64,000 bases of DNA from CAXBOO01 sp963977425 (GTDB lineage: Bacteria; Bacteroidota; Bacteroidia; Flavobacteriales_D; Luteibaculaceae): positions 1 through 64,000 of the forward strand of contig CAXBOO010000003.1 of assembly GCA_963977425.1 (NCBI GenBank), in the 5' to 3' direction. The notes under the pieces are model-generated. The model did not search any database, was not told the DNA's origin, and saw only the letters and a program-made list of their open reading frames with translations. Numbering within the stretch: the stretch's first letter is position 1; each line of letters begins with the position of its first letter. Shown in pieces: positions 8,250 through 16,130 of this stretch. Made by a program: the position numbers and the translations under genes.

Positions 8250-8867
8250 ATGAACAAATACATTCAAACTTTTCTACTTTCTTGTGTAATGTTAATTTCT
8301 ACTAATCTAATTGCTTCAAGCAGTCTTGAGTCTGATAAGTTAATAAATGAAAGAATCGTTAATAGACTAGATTCAGGTGATGTGCTATTCATTGAGTATT
8401 GGAGCAATGATTCGGTTTTCTCGTATCAATTGATGAAATTAAATGATCATTGGAAACTATATAAAGAGCTTTCTAGGTCTGTTACGTTAAGTTTTAAAAA
8501 AGGAGATGCAAGTATGAAAGTAGCTTCAAAGTTTAAAAAAAGCTACAATATCAAATTCGGACAAGAATACAATTCAGATTTATTTGACTCTTTGTATGTT
8601 CCTGCAGGAATTAAACAAACTTCTTTAATTGAAATGGCCTTAGATTCAGGCACCATTTATCAAAATTCAATCTCAGAAAGAGTTATTGGATTCATAAATA
8701 TGATAAATGCTAAAGGAGCCATTCCTAGTGGGTGTGGAATGTATTATGGACCCTATGTTAACATACATATTCAGGTAAATTCTAAATCTAAAAAGATTAA
8801 AATCCCTGAACGGATTGAAGTACCAAAAAGGGACTTTGTTGCTTTTCTTACTTATATTGAAAAATAA
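8250..8867 (+). CDS. secreted protein of unknown function
   Basis: A 205-residue protein starting at ATG 8250 (MNKYIQTFLLSCVML), with a signal peptide ending near IASSS. The earlier ATG at 8229 lies inside the 34-bp repeat and would spoil the signal peptide, so it is rejected. No conserved domain is recognised; a PSGCGMYYGPYVNIHIQV segment near the C-terminus might be useful for a search. It is bounded by the repeat upstream and by the GCCAACAATAGCT motif 5 bp after its stop, like a cassette. Confidence 0.65.
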   Translation: MNKYIQTFLLSCVMLISTNLIASSSLESDKLINERIVNRLDSGDVLFIEYWSNDSVFSYQLMKLNDHWKLYKELSRSVTLSFKKGDASMKVASKFKKSYNIKFGQEYNSDLFDSLYVPAGIKQTSLIEMALDSGTIYQNSISERVIGFINMINAKGAIPSGCGMYYGPYVNIHIQVNSKSKKIKIPERIEVPKRDFVAFLTYIEK

Positions 8868-8872
8868 CGTGT

Positions 8873-8885
8873 GCCAACAATAGCT
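8873..8885. repeat. cassette-boundary-like motif GCCAACAATAGCT, copy 1
   Basis: The 13-mer GCCAACAATAGCT lies 5 bp after the stop of the secreted-protein gene and is identical to the 13-mer at 10656-10668, also just after a stop. Relaxed versions occur at 9633 and 12568. The start GCCAAC is reminiscent of the R''-type half sites of cassette recombination sites, but it does not fit the classical RYYYAAC consensus. Confidence 0.6.
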
Positions 8886-8938
8886 ATAAAACATACGGGC
8901 GGAACTTGTAGTCTAAGCCCTACTCTTCGCACAACCTT

Positions 8939-8972
8939 TAACTTCTGTAAACCATGTCCCTTTATATACATA
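8939..8972. repeat. 34-bp direct repeat, copy 2
   Basis: Matches 8214-8247 at 33 of 34 positions; the difference (T instead of C) breaks the internal TGTAAA...TTTACA inverted repeat. It lies about 70 bp before the ParD-like gene start, as copy 1 lies just before the preceding gene. Confidence 0.85.
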
Positions 8973-9041
8973 CAAAAGTATTAGGTTACGCTTTTATGCT
9001 TGGTTCGAATTTGGTGTATATTTACATCAAGTTACAATATT

Positions 9042-9281
9042 ATGTCAAGACAAAGTATTTCATTTACAGAGCCCAATGATGAATGGTTAAAGAACCTTAT
9101 TGCCAATAAGGAATATTCAAGCAAGAGTGAGATTGTTAATGATTTGATTCGTCAAGCTAGAAGTCAACAAAAACAAATTGACTGGGTTCGATTAAAGCTA
9201 GATAAAGCTGAGTCGAGTGGTTTCACCGGTGATAGCCGAGAAGATATCTTAAAACAGTCCAAGGATTCACTAAATGCCTAA
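9042..9281 (+). CDS. parD: ParD-family antitoxin
   Basis: A 79-residue antitoxin-like protein starting at ATG 9042 (MSRQSISFTEPNDEWL). The N-terminal SISFTEPND strand followed by helices with SSKSEIVNDLIRQA is the ribbon-helix-helix domain of ParD/CopG-type antitoxins, which bind the operon promoter and, through the C-terminal half, the toxin. It overlaps the downstream ParE toxin gene by 8 bp, the usual arrangement. An upstream TTG frame extension is considered non-coding. Confidence 0.88.
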   Translation: MSRQSISFTEPNDEWLKNLIANKEYSSKSEIVNDLIRQARSQQKQIDWVRLKLDKAESSGFTGDSREDILKQSKDSLNA

Positions 9282-9561
9282 TTATAGATTAAGCAACGAA
9301 GCCAAGAATGATTTAGTAAGGATTCATCGGTATGGATTTCAGAGCTTTGGAGAAAATCAGGCTGATAAATATTTTAATACGTTTTTTGAATATTTCGAAA
9401 TTATAGCTGAACGACCGCTATCGTTTGAATCGGTAGATTATATTAAAAGTGGGTATAGACGATGTGTTTGTGGATCAGATAATATTTACTATCGAATTAC
9501 AAATGGAGTCGTAGAAATTATGGCAATACTTGGAAGTCAGGTCACGAATTTAATTTTCTGA
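9274..9561 (+). CDS. parE: ParE/RelE-family toxin
   Basis: A 95-residue protein with the ParE fold signature: YRLSNEAKNDLVRIHRYGFQSFGENQA at the start, a central arginine-containing YKSGYRR-like segment (IKSGYRRCV) and YYRITNGVVEIMAILG at the end. ParE toxins of this family inhibit DNA gyrase. It forms a toxin-antitoxin pair with the overlapping parD; such pairs often stabilise cassette arrays, which fits the setting. It looks intact. Confidence 0.88.
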   Translation: MPNYRLSNEAKNDLVRIHRYGFQSFGENQADKYFNTFFEYFEIIAERPLSFESVDYIKSGYRRCVCGSDNIYYRITNGVVEIMAILGSQVTNLIF

Positions 9562-9663
9562 AATAAAGAATAAATACATTGCAAGCTTAGGATAGCTATA
9601 TTGTATATCTAACGGAATACGCGCCATACACAAACAATTAGCGATAATATAAAACGATAAATA

Positions 9664-10647
9664 ATGAATATGAAATCACATCTGATTTTGATAGTGTTAA
9701 CAACATTCTTAACAATTTCGTGTAATAAAGACGACGACACAGTTTCAGAAACCCCAAATGATAATGAATTGCCTACAAGCATTATTCTGAAATACATTCC
9801 ATCCGGAACGTTTACAATGGGTGGTACTACAGCTCAAAATGATGCATCCGAAGTAACCGTAACTCTATCTGCATTTCAGATTTCGGAAAAAGAAATAACG
9901 AATCAGCAATACATTGATTTTTTAAATGAGGCTTATGCTGACGGTTGGATTGAAGTTACTGAAGAGCAATTTCAAGACCCGTGTGGTATGTATACTGAAT
10001 ATGCTTTAAAAGGAATTGGAAATGCTCCAAATGAAGGTCAAATATTTGTACAGTTTGGAGAAACTGGCGGATGTACAAGTGATGGACATACCGAACACAT
10101 TGATAATAAAAGTTGGATATCCTTTAATTCATCATCGAATACATTTGAACTAATAGATCAAGCAAAATCAGATTGGCCTGTGAATTGGGTAAGATGGTAT
10201 GGTGCTAAAGCCTTTGCCGAATTTTATAACGTGAGTTTGCCTACAGAAGCCCAATGGGAATATGCAGCAAAAGGAGGACAAATGTATAATTACCCAACCG
10301 ATGACGGGACGTTAACCATAACGAAAGCAAACTACAATGGAGATACTCCTGGTGTATATAATCCTGACGGGCATTCGGTAGCAGTTGGGTCTTACCTTGC
10401 CAATCCTTTTGGTCTTTATGATATGGGGGGCAATGTTTGGGAGTGGTGTGAAGATTATTATGATGCAAACTTCTATTCTGAAGGAGCTATCGACCCATTG
10501 AATACTACTGCGGATGCCGAAGGTAAAAGAGTAAGACGTGGAGGCTCTTGGAATTACCACTCAGCTACCCTTTTAACATATGCAAGAGCTTCAGATTTTG
10601 AAAACCGAGGAAATAATCATTTCGGATTTAGAATAGTGAAGAATTAA
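9664..10647 (+). CDS. SUMF1/formylglycine-generating-enzyme-family lipoprotein
   Basis: A 327-residue lipoprotein (lipobox LTISC) with an FGE-sulfatase fold: IPSGTFTMGG at the start, EKEITNQQYIDFLN, LPTEAQWEYAAKGG in the middle, GLYDMGGNVWEWCEDYY and the C-terminal RRGGSWNYHS...NHFGFRIVKN. The family includes formylglycine-generating enzymes, but many surface lipoproteins of Bacteroidota with this fold have other or unknown roles. I cannot identify the paired active-site cysteines of true FGE, so enzymatic activity is doubtful. No sulfatase gene is nearby. Confidence 0.82.
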   Translation: MNMKSHLILIVLTTFLTISCNKDDDTVSETPNDNELPTSIILKYIPSGTFTMGGTTAQNDASEVTVTLSAFQISEKEITNQQYIDFLNEAYADGWIEVTEEQFQDPCGMYTEYALKGIGNAPNEGQIFVQFGETGGCTSDGHTEHIDNKSWISFNSSSNTFELIDQAKSDWPVNWVRWYGAKAFAEFYNVSLPTEAQWEYAAKGGQMYNYPTDDGTLTITKANYNGDTPGVYNPDGHSVAVGSYLANPFGLYDMGGNVWEWCEDYYDANFYSEGAIDPLNTTADAEGKRVRRGGSWNYHSATLLTYARASDFENRGNNHFGFRIVKN

Positions 10648-10655
10648 ATACAATC

Positions 10656-10668
10656 GCCAACAATAGCT
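10656..10668. repeat. cassette-boundary-like motif GCCAACAATAGCT, copy 2
   Basis: Identical to the 13-mer at 8873-8885 and again placed directly after a gene (8 bp after the SUMF1-like stop). Downstream, TTGTTG at about 10697-10702 can pair with CAACAA of the motif, so a roughly 50-bp stem-loop could form that contains the spurious ATG at 10684. Confidence 0.6.
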
Positions 10669-10737
10669 GTTCATTGCGAAAATATGAGCCGAATCGTTGT
10701 TGTCAACTATATAAAAAGTAAAACTTCTAATGATTAC

Positions 10738-11196
10738 ATGAACAATGTTAAGATTGTAAATCGGAAATTAACTACCCATGAATCCAACAGAATGGATAAA
10801 GGGTTTGATGAGCTATATCATGAGGAAGGAATTGAGTTAGAAAGCTATGAAAAAGTTAGTTTTGTCGCTGAAATAGAAAATAGATTTATCGGATGCTCAT
10901 CAGGGTTAGCATTTAAGAACGGAGAAAATTATTCTGGTTGGTTTCACTTGACAGATCTGTTTGTAGAGAAAGGAAATCGATCTAAAGGTTTTGGGAAATT
11001 ACTATTGCAAACAACAGAAATGCAAATTACATCTTTAGGTATCAAGCACATATTTCTCTGGACTTCGGGAGAGAAAGCAATAAAGTTTTATGAGAGACAA
11101 GGATATAAGAAATTCTCAGAAATGGAAAGTTGGTATTCTGACGGAAGCAGTCGGGTTGGGTTAAGAAAGAATTTATCTGCAATATCAAGACCTTAG
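10738..11196 (+). CDS. GNAT-family N-acetyltransferase
   Basis: A 152-residue acetyltransferase (start MNNVKIVNRKL). The acetyl-CoA binding motif is LFVEKGNRSKGFGKLLL (variant of Q/RxxGxG/A: RSKGFG), followed by a helix, then IFLWTSGEKAIKFYERQGYKKF, the typical motif-B end of GNAT enzymes. An ATG at 10684 is in frame but lies in the putative boundary element and adds 18 non-conserved residues; 10738 is preferred. Substrate unknown. Acetyltransferases are frequent cassette cargo. Confidence 0.85.
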   Translation: MNNVKIVNRKLTTHESNRMDKGFDELYHEEGIELESYEKVSFVAEIENRFIGCSSGLAFKNGENYSGWFHLTDLFVEKGNRSKGFGKLLLQTTEMQITSLGIKHIFLWTSGEKAIKFYERQGYKKFSEMESWYSDGSSRVGLRKNLSAISRP

Positions 11197-11367
11197 TAAA
11201 GAAAAAAGCACAACTTTTAATAGGGATGGTTGAATTTGTGAAATGTTTGTTTCAATGGATAGTCTTTTTTTTTTGATTAAAAGAATACAAGCGACAACTT
11301 GAATTTGGAACGGAAAATAAAAACAGTTGACCACATTGGATATTAAAATCGGCGAATTATAAGTTTA

Positions 11368-12111
11368 GTGAATAGAAACCATTTTACAAAAATATATTCA
11401 ACCAAATCTGACCAAGAACTACGAAGTATTCTAGAGAGTTTACTTCACGTAGATGACGCCAAACGGGCAGCAAAATGGATACTTGAAGAACGTGGCGAGA
11501 AAACAGATTATCAACCTCCAAAACAAGCATTAAAAAATGCTAACCAAAAGTCACCTAAACTATGGGGGTTTGGCAATGAAAAGATTGACAAAATTCAAAT
11601 GCTGGTACTTGGTGTAGTGCTCATTTTTATGGCATTTTATTTCAATTTTTCAAACCTAATGACAACTCAAAACTCCCTAATCGCATTGAGAGGGACTATA
11701 AAGAGTTCCGAAATTCTAGTAGAGAATGTGTCGTTTAGAGGGCGGTTTGGTATAGAAAGGAAAAGTAAAAGAGCAACTTTGTATTTCAGTTTATATGAGC
11801 ACCAGAAATTGTTTGAACTAGTCGAGAATATTGGTCAAAATATAAGACATGAAAAGTTTGAGCGTTTTTCTAAATCACTAACAAAATCACATTCAATAGC
11901 CGTTTGGATAAACAAATCTGACCGAGATAAATTCAATCCTAAAGTATTTCAAATTGATGTGAACGAGCGAACAATTTTGGATTTTGAAACAGTAAAGTCT
12001 CGATACAATGGTATTTTTGTTTGCATGATGTTGATAGGGGTAGGATTGTTAAGTTTTACTCTGTTTAGCAAGTATCCAAAACAAATGCGGAAAATTATAG
12101 GGCTTCAATAA
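11368..12111 (+). CDS. membrane protein of unknown function
   Basis: A 247-residue protein with an apparent GTG start (MNRNHFTKIYSTKSDQEL). The N-terminal 45 residues look like a small helical domain of the type that precedes membrane segments in Bacteroidota proteins (ELRSILE...AAKWILEERGE). Membrane helices are at about 76-94 and 216-233, with a roughly 120-residue non-cytoplasmic or cytoplasmic domain between them. No known family recognised. Part of the accessory island. Confidence 0.65.
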   Translation: MNRNHFTKIYSTKSDQELRSILESLLHVDDAKRAAKWILEERGEKTDYQPPKQALKNANQKSPKLWGFGNEKIDKIQMLVLGVVLIFMAFYFNFSNLMTTQNSLIALRGTIKSSEILVENVSFRGRFGIERKSKRATLYFSLYEHQKLFELVENIGQNIRHEKFERFSKSLTKSHSIAVWINKSDRDKFNPKVFQIDVNERTILDFETVKSRYNGIFVCMMLIGVGLLSFTLFSKYPKQMRKIIGLQ

Positions 12112-12199
12112 ATAACTATTTTTCATTGAATTTTCTAAATACATTCACATTGGAAATTGGAGCAATAATTAGCTTTATTTCCAGCTGAATAATACCAAA

Positions 12200-12445
12200 A
12201 TGATAATAGACCAAGAACAAAAATTTAAGGAAGTGCTTTCAAAAATTAAAGGAAAAGTTAATGAGCAAAGCTTTTTTAATACTTTTTTAGAAGTATTTCC
12301 TGATGTTTGGAAAGATCTTAAAACTATATTTTCAAAGTTTAAGAGAAGCAAACAATTTGGGCAAACAATTCCGATGCCAAATCCCGAAGTTACTTTACGT
12401 AAAGAAATCCGGAAATGGTTGAGGCAGCAAGAAAATATATCGTGA
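12200..12445 (+). CDS. small hypothetical protein
   Basis: An 81-residue, Lys-rich, mainly helical protein (MIIDQEQKFKEVL...RKWLRQQENIS) without signal peptide or membrane segment. It is preceded by an AT-rich leader and followed after about 120 bp by the imperfect palindrome at 12551-12659. The opposite strand also has a 101-codon frame here, but the + frame has the better start context and composition. No function recognised. Confidence 0.5.
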   Translation: MIIDQEQKFKEVLSKIKGKVNEQSFFNTFLEVFPDVWKDLKTIFSKFKRSKQFGQTIPMPNPEVTLRKEIRKWLRQQENIS

Positions 12446-12891
12446 TTTACTATAGACGCAAAAACAAAAATAACGTCCAATTTTCGAGAAAATCAATCAA
12501 GTAGTTAAACAGTAAAAAAAATAGTTAGAGCATAATTCTAAGCCGTAAGCAAGTGTAGACTACGGTGCAACAATAGTCATAGGTTTATCGATCACAAAAA
12601 ACAGTGATTTCCTTGCCCTGCTTGTTTTTGGTCATGAATTATAGATAACATCTACACTTTTTTACTTAGAGAAGAATGGCGTCTTCTACGACTTGGTTAT
12701 GAATATGTTAGCTGAATAATGATGCTTGTTGGATTGTGGAGCATTAAAAACTTTACCACCTCAAAAAAATTCTATACGGTATCCTTTCGAATTAAAAATA
12801 TCATTTTCCGCACTATATTTATGCACTAACCCTTACTTACAATTCAATAAATAATCAAATTCTTTAACTATTACTTAAGGGTTAATTGTAT
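12446..12891. other. intergenic region at the right end of the accessory island
   Basis: About 440 bases without a gene. It holds a 109-bp imperfect palindrome (12551-12659, listed separately) and then an AT-rich leader to the next operon, with short T/A runs. I see no open frame longer than about 30 codons with a convincing start and no exact TAnnTTTG element. Confidence 0.6.
12551..12659. repeat. 109-bp imperfect palindrome, possible recombination site
   Basis: The outer arms AAGTGTAGA (12551-12559) and TCTACACTT (12651-12659) are perfect complements. A central hairpin ATCAC (12591-12595)/GTGAT (12604-12608) is nearly concentric, and the intervening ATAGTCAT and ATGAATTAT segments are partly complementary. 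A CAACAATAG motif (12568-12576) like those at 8875 and 10658 lies in the left arm. Size and nested imperfect symmetry resemble integron attC sites, but the classical 7-bp core sequences are absent. Confidence 0.5.
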
Positions 12892-14685
12892 ATGAGATAT
12901 TTAAAAAACATTTTTGTTGCATTACTTATTGCGTTACCCTTATCGAATTTTGCGCAATCTATCTTAAATGAAAAAAGCCTTGATAAAAAACTAAAGCAAT
13001 TGCAAGAAGCCACACAAACGGTTGGTTTTTCTGTTGCAGTAGTAAAAGGGAATGAAGTTATTTACGCTAAGGGTTTTGGATTTAGCGACCTCGAGATAGG
13101 ACATAAAGTCAATGAAAACACGTTATTTCCAATAGGTTCAAGCTCAAAAGCATTTACCACAGCCTTGCTTGGTATTATGGAAGATGAAAAAGGATTAAAA
13201 TTTACTGACAGTCCTAGAAAATATCTTCCAGAATTAGAGTTTTATAACGACGAGTTAAACAATACCGTTACCATTTTGGATATGGTAAGCCACAGAACAG
13301 GCTTGCCACGACACGATTTTTCATGGTATTTATTTCCATCAGAAAGCAAAGACACTTTATTGGCTAGAATACAATACCACGAACCATTTACAGGAATTCG
13401 AGAGCACTGGTATTACAACAATTTCATGTATTTGGCGCAAGGCTTAATAACCGAAAAACTTACGGGTAAAAGCTGGGAAGACAACATTCGTGAGCGTTTT
13501 TTCAAACCTCTTAAAATGGAGAGGTCTAACTTAACCATCGATGAATTAGTGGCGCAAGACAATGTTTCTAAAGGGTATGCATTGCAGAATTTTGAAACGA
13601 ATGAAGTAATGCCCTACTACAACATTGCTGCAATAAGTCCTGCAGGAAGTATCAACAGTAGTGTTAGCGAAATGGCTAATTGGCTTAAAATTTGGCTTAA
13701 TAATGGAAAATTAAACGATGAGCAAATATTGCCTGCAAAATATGTGGAAAAAGCAGTGAATCCATTGATGTTGATTGGTGGTGGTATTTCGGATCCGCAA
13801 TTTCCTAGTCAACATTTAAACAGTTATGGTTATGCTTGGTTTACATCATCATACAAAGGGCATTATCGATTAGAACATGGTGGAAATATCGATGGTTTTT
13901 CAGCCAATGTTGCACTCTTTCCATCCGATAAAATAGGCATAGTTGTTTTGTCTAATCAAAATGGTTCTGCCTTACCAACCTTGGTAAGAAATGCTATTTC
14001 TGATGAAGTGTTTGATGTTGAAAAAACAGATTGGAATGGATATTACAAAAAGAGAATAAGCAAGCTGAAAAAGCAACTAAAGGACAAGAAACAAAGTGAA
14101 GAAGACAGTAAAGTTTCTGCTACGACACCTTCACACAGTTTGGTAGAGTACACGGGCAAATATTCGCATAAGGGGTATGGTTCGTTCCAAATAGAGCTTA
14201 TTAACGATTCGTTATGGGCAAATTTCACTAGAGAAAAAGCTTTTTTAGGGCATGTTCATTACGATGTTTTTAAGCCATATCTAATAAGTAACAATAAAAT
14301 AAGCAACGAAGGCATTGGATTCAATATGAATTTTCTAACCAACGATTTGGGCGATATAGAATCGGTTAAACTTAAGTTAGAACCTACATTAGAACCACTT
14401 GTTTTCAGTAGAACGCCTTTAGAATTAGCCATTTCAAGTGATGATTTGAACAAGTATGTTGGGCAATACATACTTTCAGGTGCCGAACTGTCTATTTCTA
14501 TTAAAGCAGATTACCTAACATTACTAGTTCCTGGACAACCCGAATACACCTTAATACCTATCAAGGAAAATGAATTTTCTATCAAAGGCATTACAGGGTA
14601 CAAGGCTGAATTTAAGATGAACGATGGCAAGTATAATTTAGTCTTGCATCAACCAAACGGTGTATTTACGGCTGTAAAAAAATAA
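12892..14685 (+). CDS. serine hydrolase, class C beta-lactamase / D-aminopeptidase family
   Basis: A 597-residue exported enzyme (signal peptide MRYLKNIFVALLIAL, cleavage after FAQ). Active-site motifs of the penicillin-recognising fold are present: SxxK at Ser83-Lys86 (GSSSK), YxN at Tyr175-Asn177 (WYYNN) and a later HGG (LEHGGNIDGF). About 200 C-terminal residues beyond the catalytic domain look like the beta-rich DUF3471-type domain of this group. It heads a three-gene set with a D-amino-acid deacylase and a D-amino-acid oxidase, so hydrolysis of D-residue-containing peptides is a reasonable inference. A TTG at 12886 is an inferior start. Confidence 0.85.
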   Translation: MRYLKNIFVALLIALPLSNFAQSILNEKSLDKKLKQLQEATQTVGFSVAVVKGNEVIYAKGFGFSDLEIGHKVNENTLFPIGSSSKAFTTALLGIMEDEKGLKFTDSPRKYLPELEFYNDELNNTVTILDMVSHRTGLPRHDFSWYLFPSESKDTLLARIQYHEPFTGIREHWYYNNFMYLAQGLITEKLTGKSWEDNIRERFFKPLKMERSNLTIDELVAQDNVSKGYALQNFETNEVMPYYNIAAISPAGSINSSVSEMANWLKIWLNNGKLNDEQILPAKYVEKAVNPLMLIGGGISDPQFPSQHLNSYGYAWFTSSYKGHYRLEHGGNIDGFSANVALFPSDKIGIVVLSNQNGSALPTLVRNAISDEVFDVEKTDWNGYYKKRISKLKKQLKDKKQSEEDSKVSATTPSHSLVEYTGKYSHKGYGSFQIELINDSLWANFTREKAFLGHVHYDVFKPYLISNNKISNEGIGFNMNFLTNDLGDIESVKLKLEPTLEPLVFSRTPLELAISSDDLNKYVGQYILSGAELSISIKADYLTLLVPGQPEYTLIPIKENEFSIKGITGYKAEFKMNDGKYNLVLHQPNGVFTAVKK

Positions 14686-14687
14686 GC

Positions 14688-16130
14688 ATGATTTTAAAAA
14701 AGTACCTCTTCATAGCAACGTTATTCTGTCTTGTGTCGTGCAATTTCGATAACAACACACTTTACGACATAGTGATTGAAAATGCAAGAGTTATAGATCC
14801 AGAAACCAATACGGATGAAATTTTGAACGTGGCTATTTCGGGCGATAAAATATCCGAGATAAGCAAAAAGCCACTGAAGGGGAAAAGAACAATTGATGGT
14901 ACCGGTAAAATATTATCTCCTGGATTCATTGATTTGCACGCTCATGGTCAAACCAATACCGAAAACGAATACCAAGCCTTCGACGGTGTTACAACAGCTT
15001 TAGAATTGGAAGTTGGCATCGATTCTCTCGTTGAGTATTACAACTCAAGAAAGGGAAATGCGTTGCTTAATTACGGAGCTTCGGCTTGCCATTTGGCGTA
15101 TAGAAACAAAGTTATAGCTAACAATGATCGGGTTTATAAAAGCATTTTCGAAGAGCTTAAAGACTCGGTGGCGGAACTGCAATTGCCAAAAGAAAAATTC
15201 CAAAAAGTTAGAGACAAACTCAAAGAAGCAATCAACCATGGTGCTATCGGTATAGGTATACCTGTAGGGTATTTGCCCAATGCATCGATAGAAGAAATTG
15301 CCGATGTGTATGCCTTTGCCGGTGAGTTGAATATGCCTGTTTTTACACATGTTAGAGAAGGCGGAGCCATATCGTTTCAACAAGCCATTTCCGATGCTAT
15401 TTTAAATGAAACGCAACTGCATATTTGTCACCTAACCAGTATGGCTAGAAAAGACGTTGACTTTTGCTTGAAAGAAATTGAAAAAGCGCAAGCCTTGGGC
15501 TTTCCTATTACCACAGAACTGTATCCATACACAGCAGGAAATACCGAAATAGGTTCGGCAATCTTCAACGATGGTTGGCAAGAGCGATTGGGATGTACTT
15601 ATGAAGACTTGCAATGGGTTGAAACCAACGAACGTTTAACTCCTGAAACATTTGCGAAGTATAAAAAACAAGGAGGATCGGTCATCATTCATATGATGAA
15701 AGAAGATTGGGTGGATCAAGTAATGGCCTCCAAAATATCCATGATAGCCAGCGATGGGGGAGAATATTCGCCTTCAGGTCACCCAAGAGCGGCTGGTACC
15801 TTCAGTAAAATCATACGGGAATATGTCAATGAGAAAAAATTGATAAGCATAAACAGTGCAATCAATAAGATGACTTTGATGCCGGCAAACGTATTAGAAA
15901 ACGTAGTGCCTGAAATGAAATTAAGAGGTCGAATTCAAAAAGGATGTTATGCCGATTTATTGCTTTTTGATCTTGCTAAAGTGAAAGATAATGCAACATA
16001 CAGCAATGGTTTTGTCAAGTCCTCTGGTATGGAATATGTGATTGTAAACGGTGCTGTATTGATTGAAAATGGTGTTTTGCAAGCCAATACGTTTCCTGGT
16101 AAAGGAATTAAAAGCAGTATGAAGTTATGA
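14688..16130 (+). CDS. N-acyl-D-amino-acid deacylase (amidohydrolase family) lipoprotein
   Basis: A 480-residue amidohydrolase with a lipoprotein signal (LVSC, Cys18). The metal site begins with GFIDLHAHG (His84, His86), with THVREGG and HICHLTS further on and the SDGGEYSPSGHPRAAG segment near the C-terminus, which fits D-aminoacylase/D-glutamate deacylase enzymes (YtcJ/NagA-related superfamily). It would release free D-amino acids from N-acylated forms in the periplasm. It begins 2 bp after the serine hydrolase gene and overlaps the oxidase gene by 4 bp. Confidence 0.87.
   Translation: MILKKYLFIATLFCLVSCNFDNNTLYDIVIENARVIDPETNTDEILNVAISGDKISEISKKPLKGKRTIDGTGKILSPGFIDLHAHGQTNTENEYQAFDGVTTALELEVGIDSLVEYYNSRKGNALLNYGASACHLAYRNKVIANNDRVYKSIFEELKDSVAELQLPKEKFQKVRDKLKEAINHGAIGIGIPVGYLPNASIEEIADVYAFAGELNMPVFTHVREGGAISFQQAISDAILNETQLHICHLTSMARKDVDFCLKEIEKAQALGFPITTELYPYTAGNTEIGSAIFNDGWQERLGCTYEDLQWVETNERLTPETFAKYKKQGGSVIIHMMKEDWVDQVMASKISMIASDGGEYSPSGHPRAAGTFSKIIREYVNEKKLISINSAINKMTLMPANVLENVVPEMKLRGRIQKGCYADLLLFDLAKVKDNATYSNGFVKSSGMEYVIVNGAVLIENGVLQANTFPGKGIKSSMKL

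Noticed and set aside
8214..8972. CRISPR array from the direct repeats
   Set aside because: Only two copies, 725 bp apart with a gene between them; no spacers of regular size and no cas genes.
10684..10738. Upstream ATG of the GNAT gene
   Set aside because: It lies in the possible stem-loop of the boundary motif and adds residues that do not fit the GNAT family N-terminus; ATG 10738 is preferred.
12175..12480. Minus-strand frame of about 100 codons over the small hypothetical gene
   Set aside because: It is antisense to the + strand ORF at 12200 and has unusual composition (Phe/Cys-rich, no start context). The + frame has a better start and Lys-rich soluble composition.
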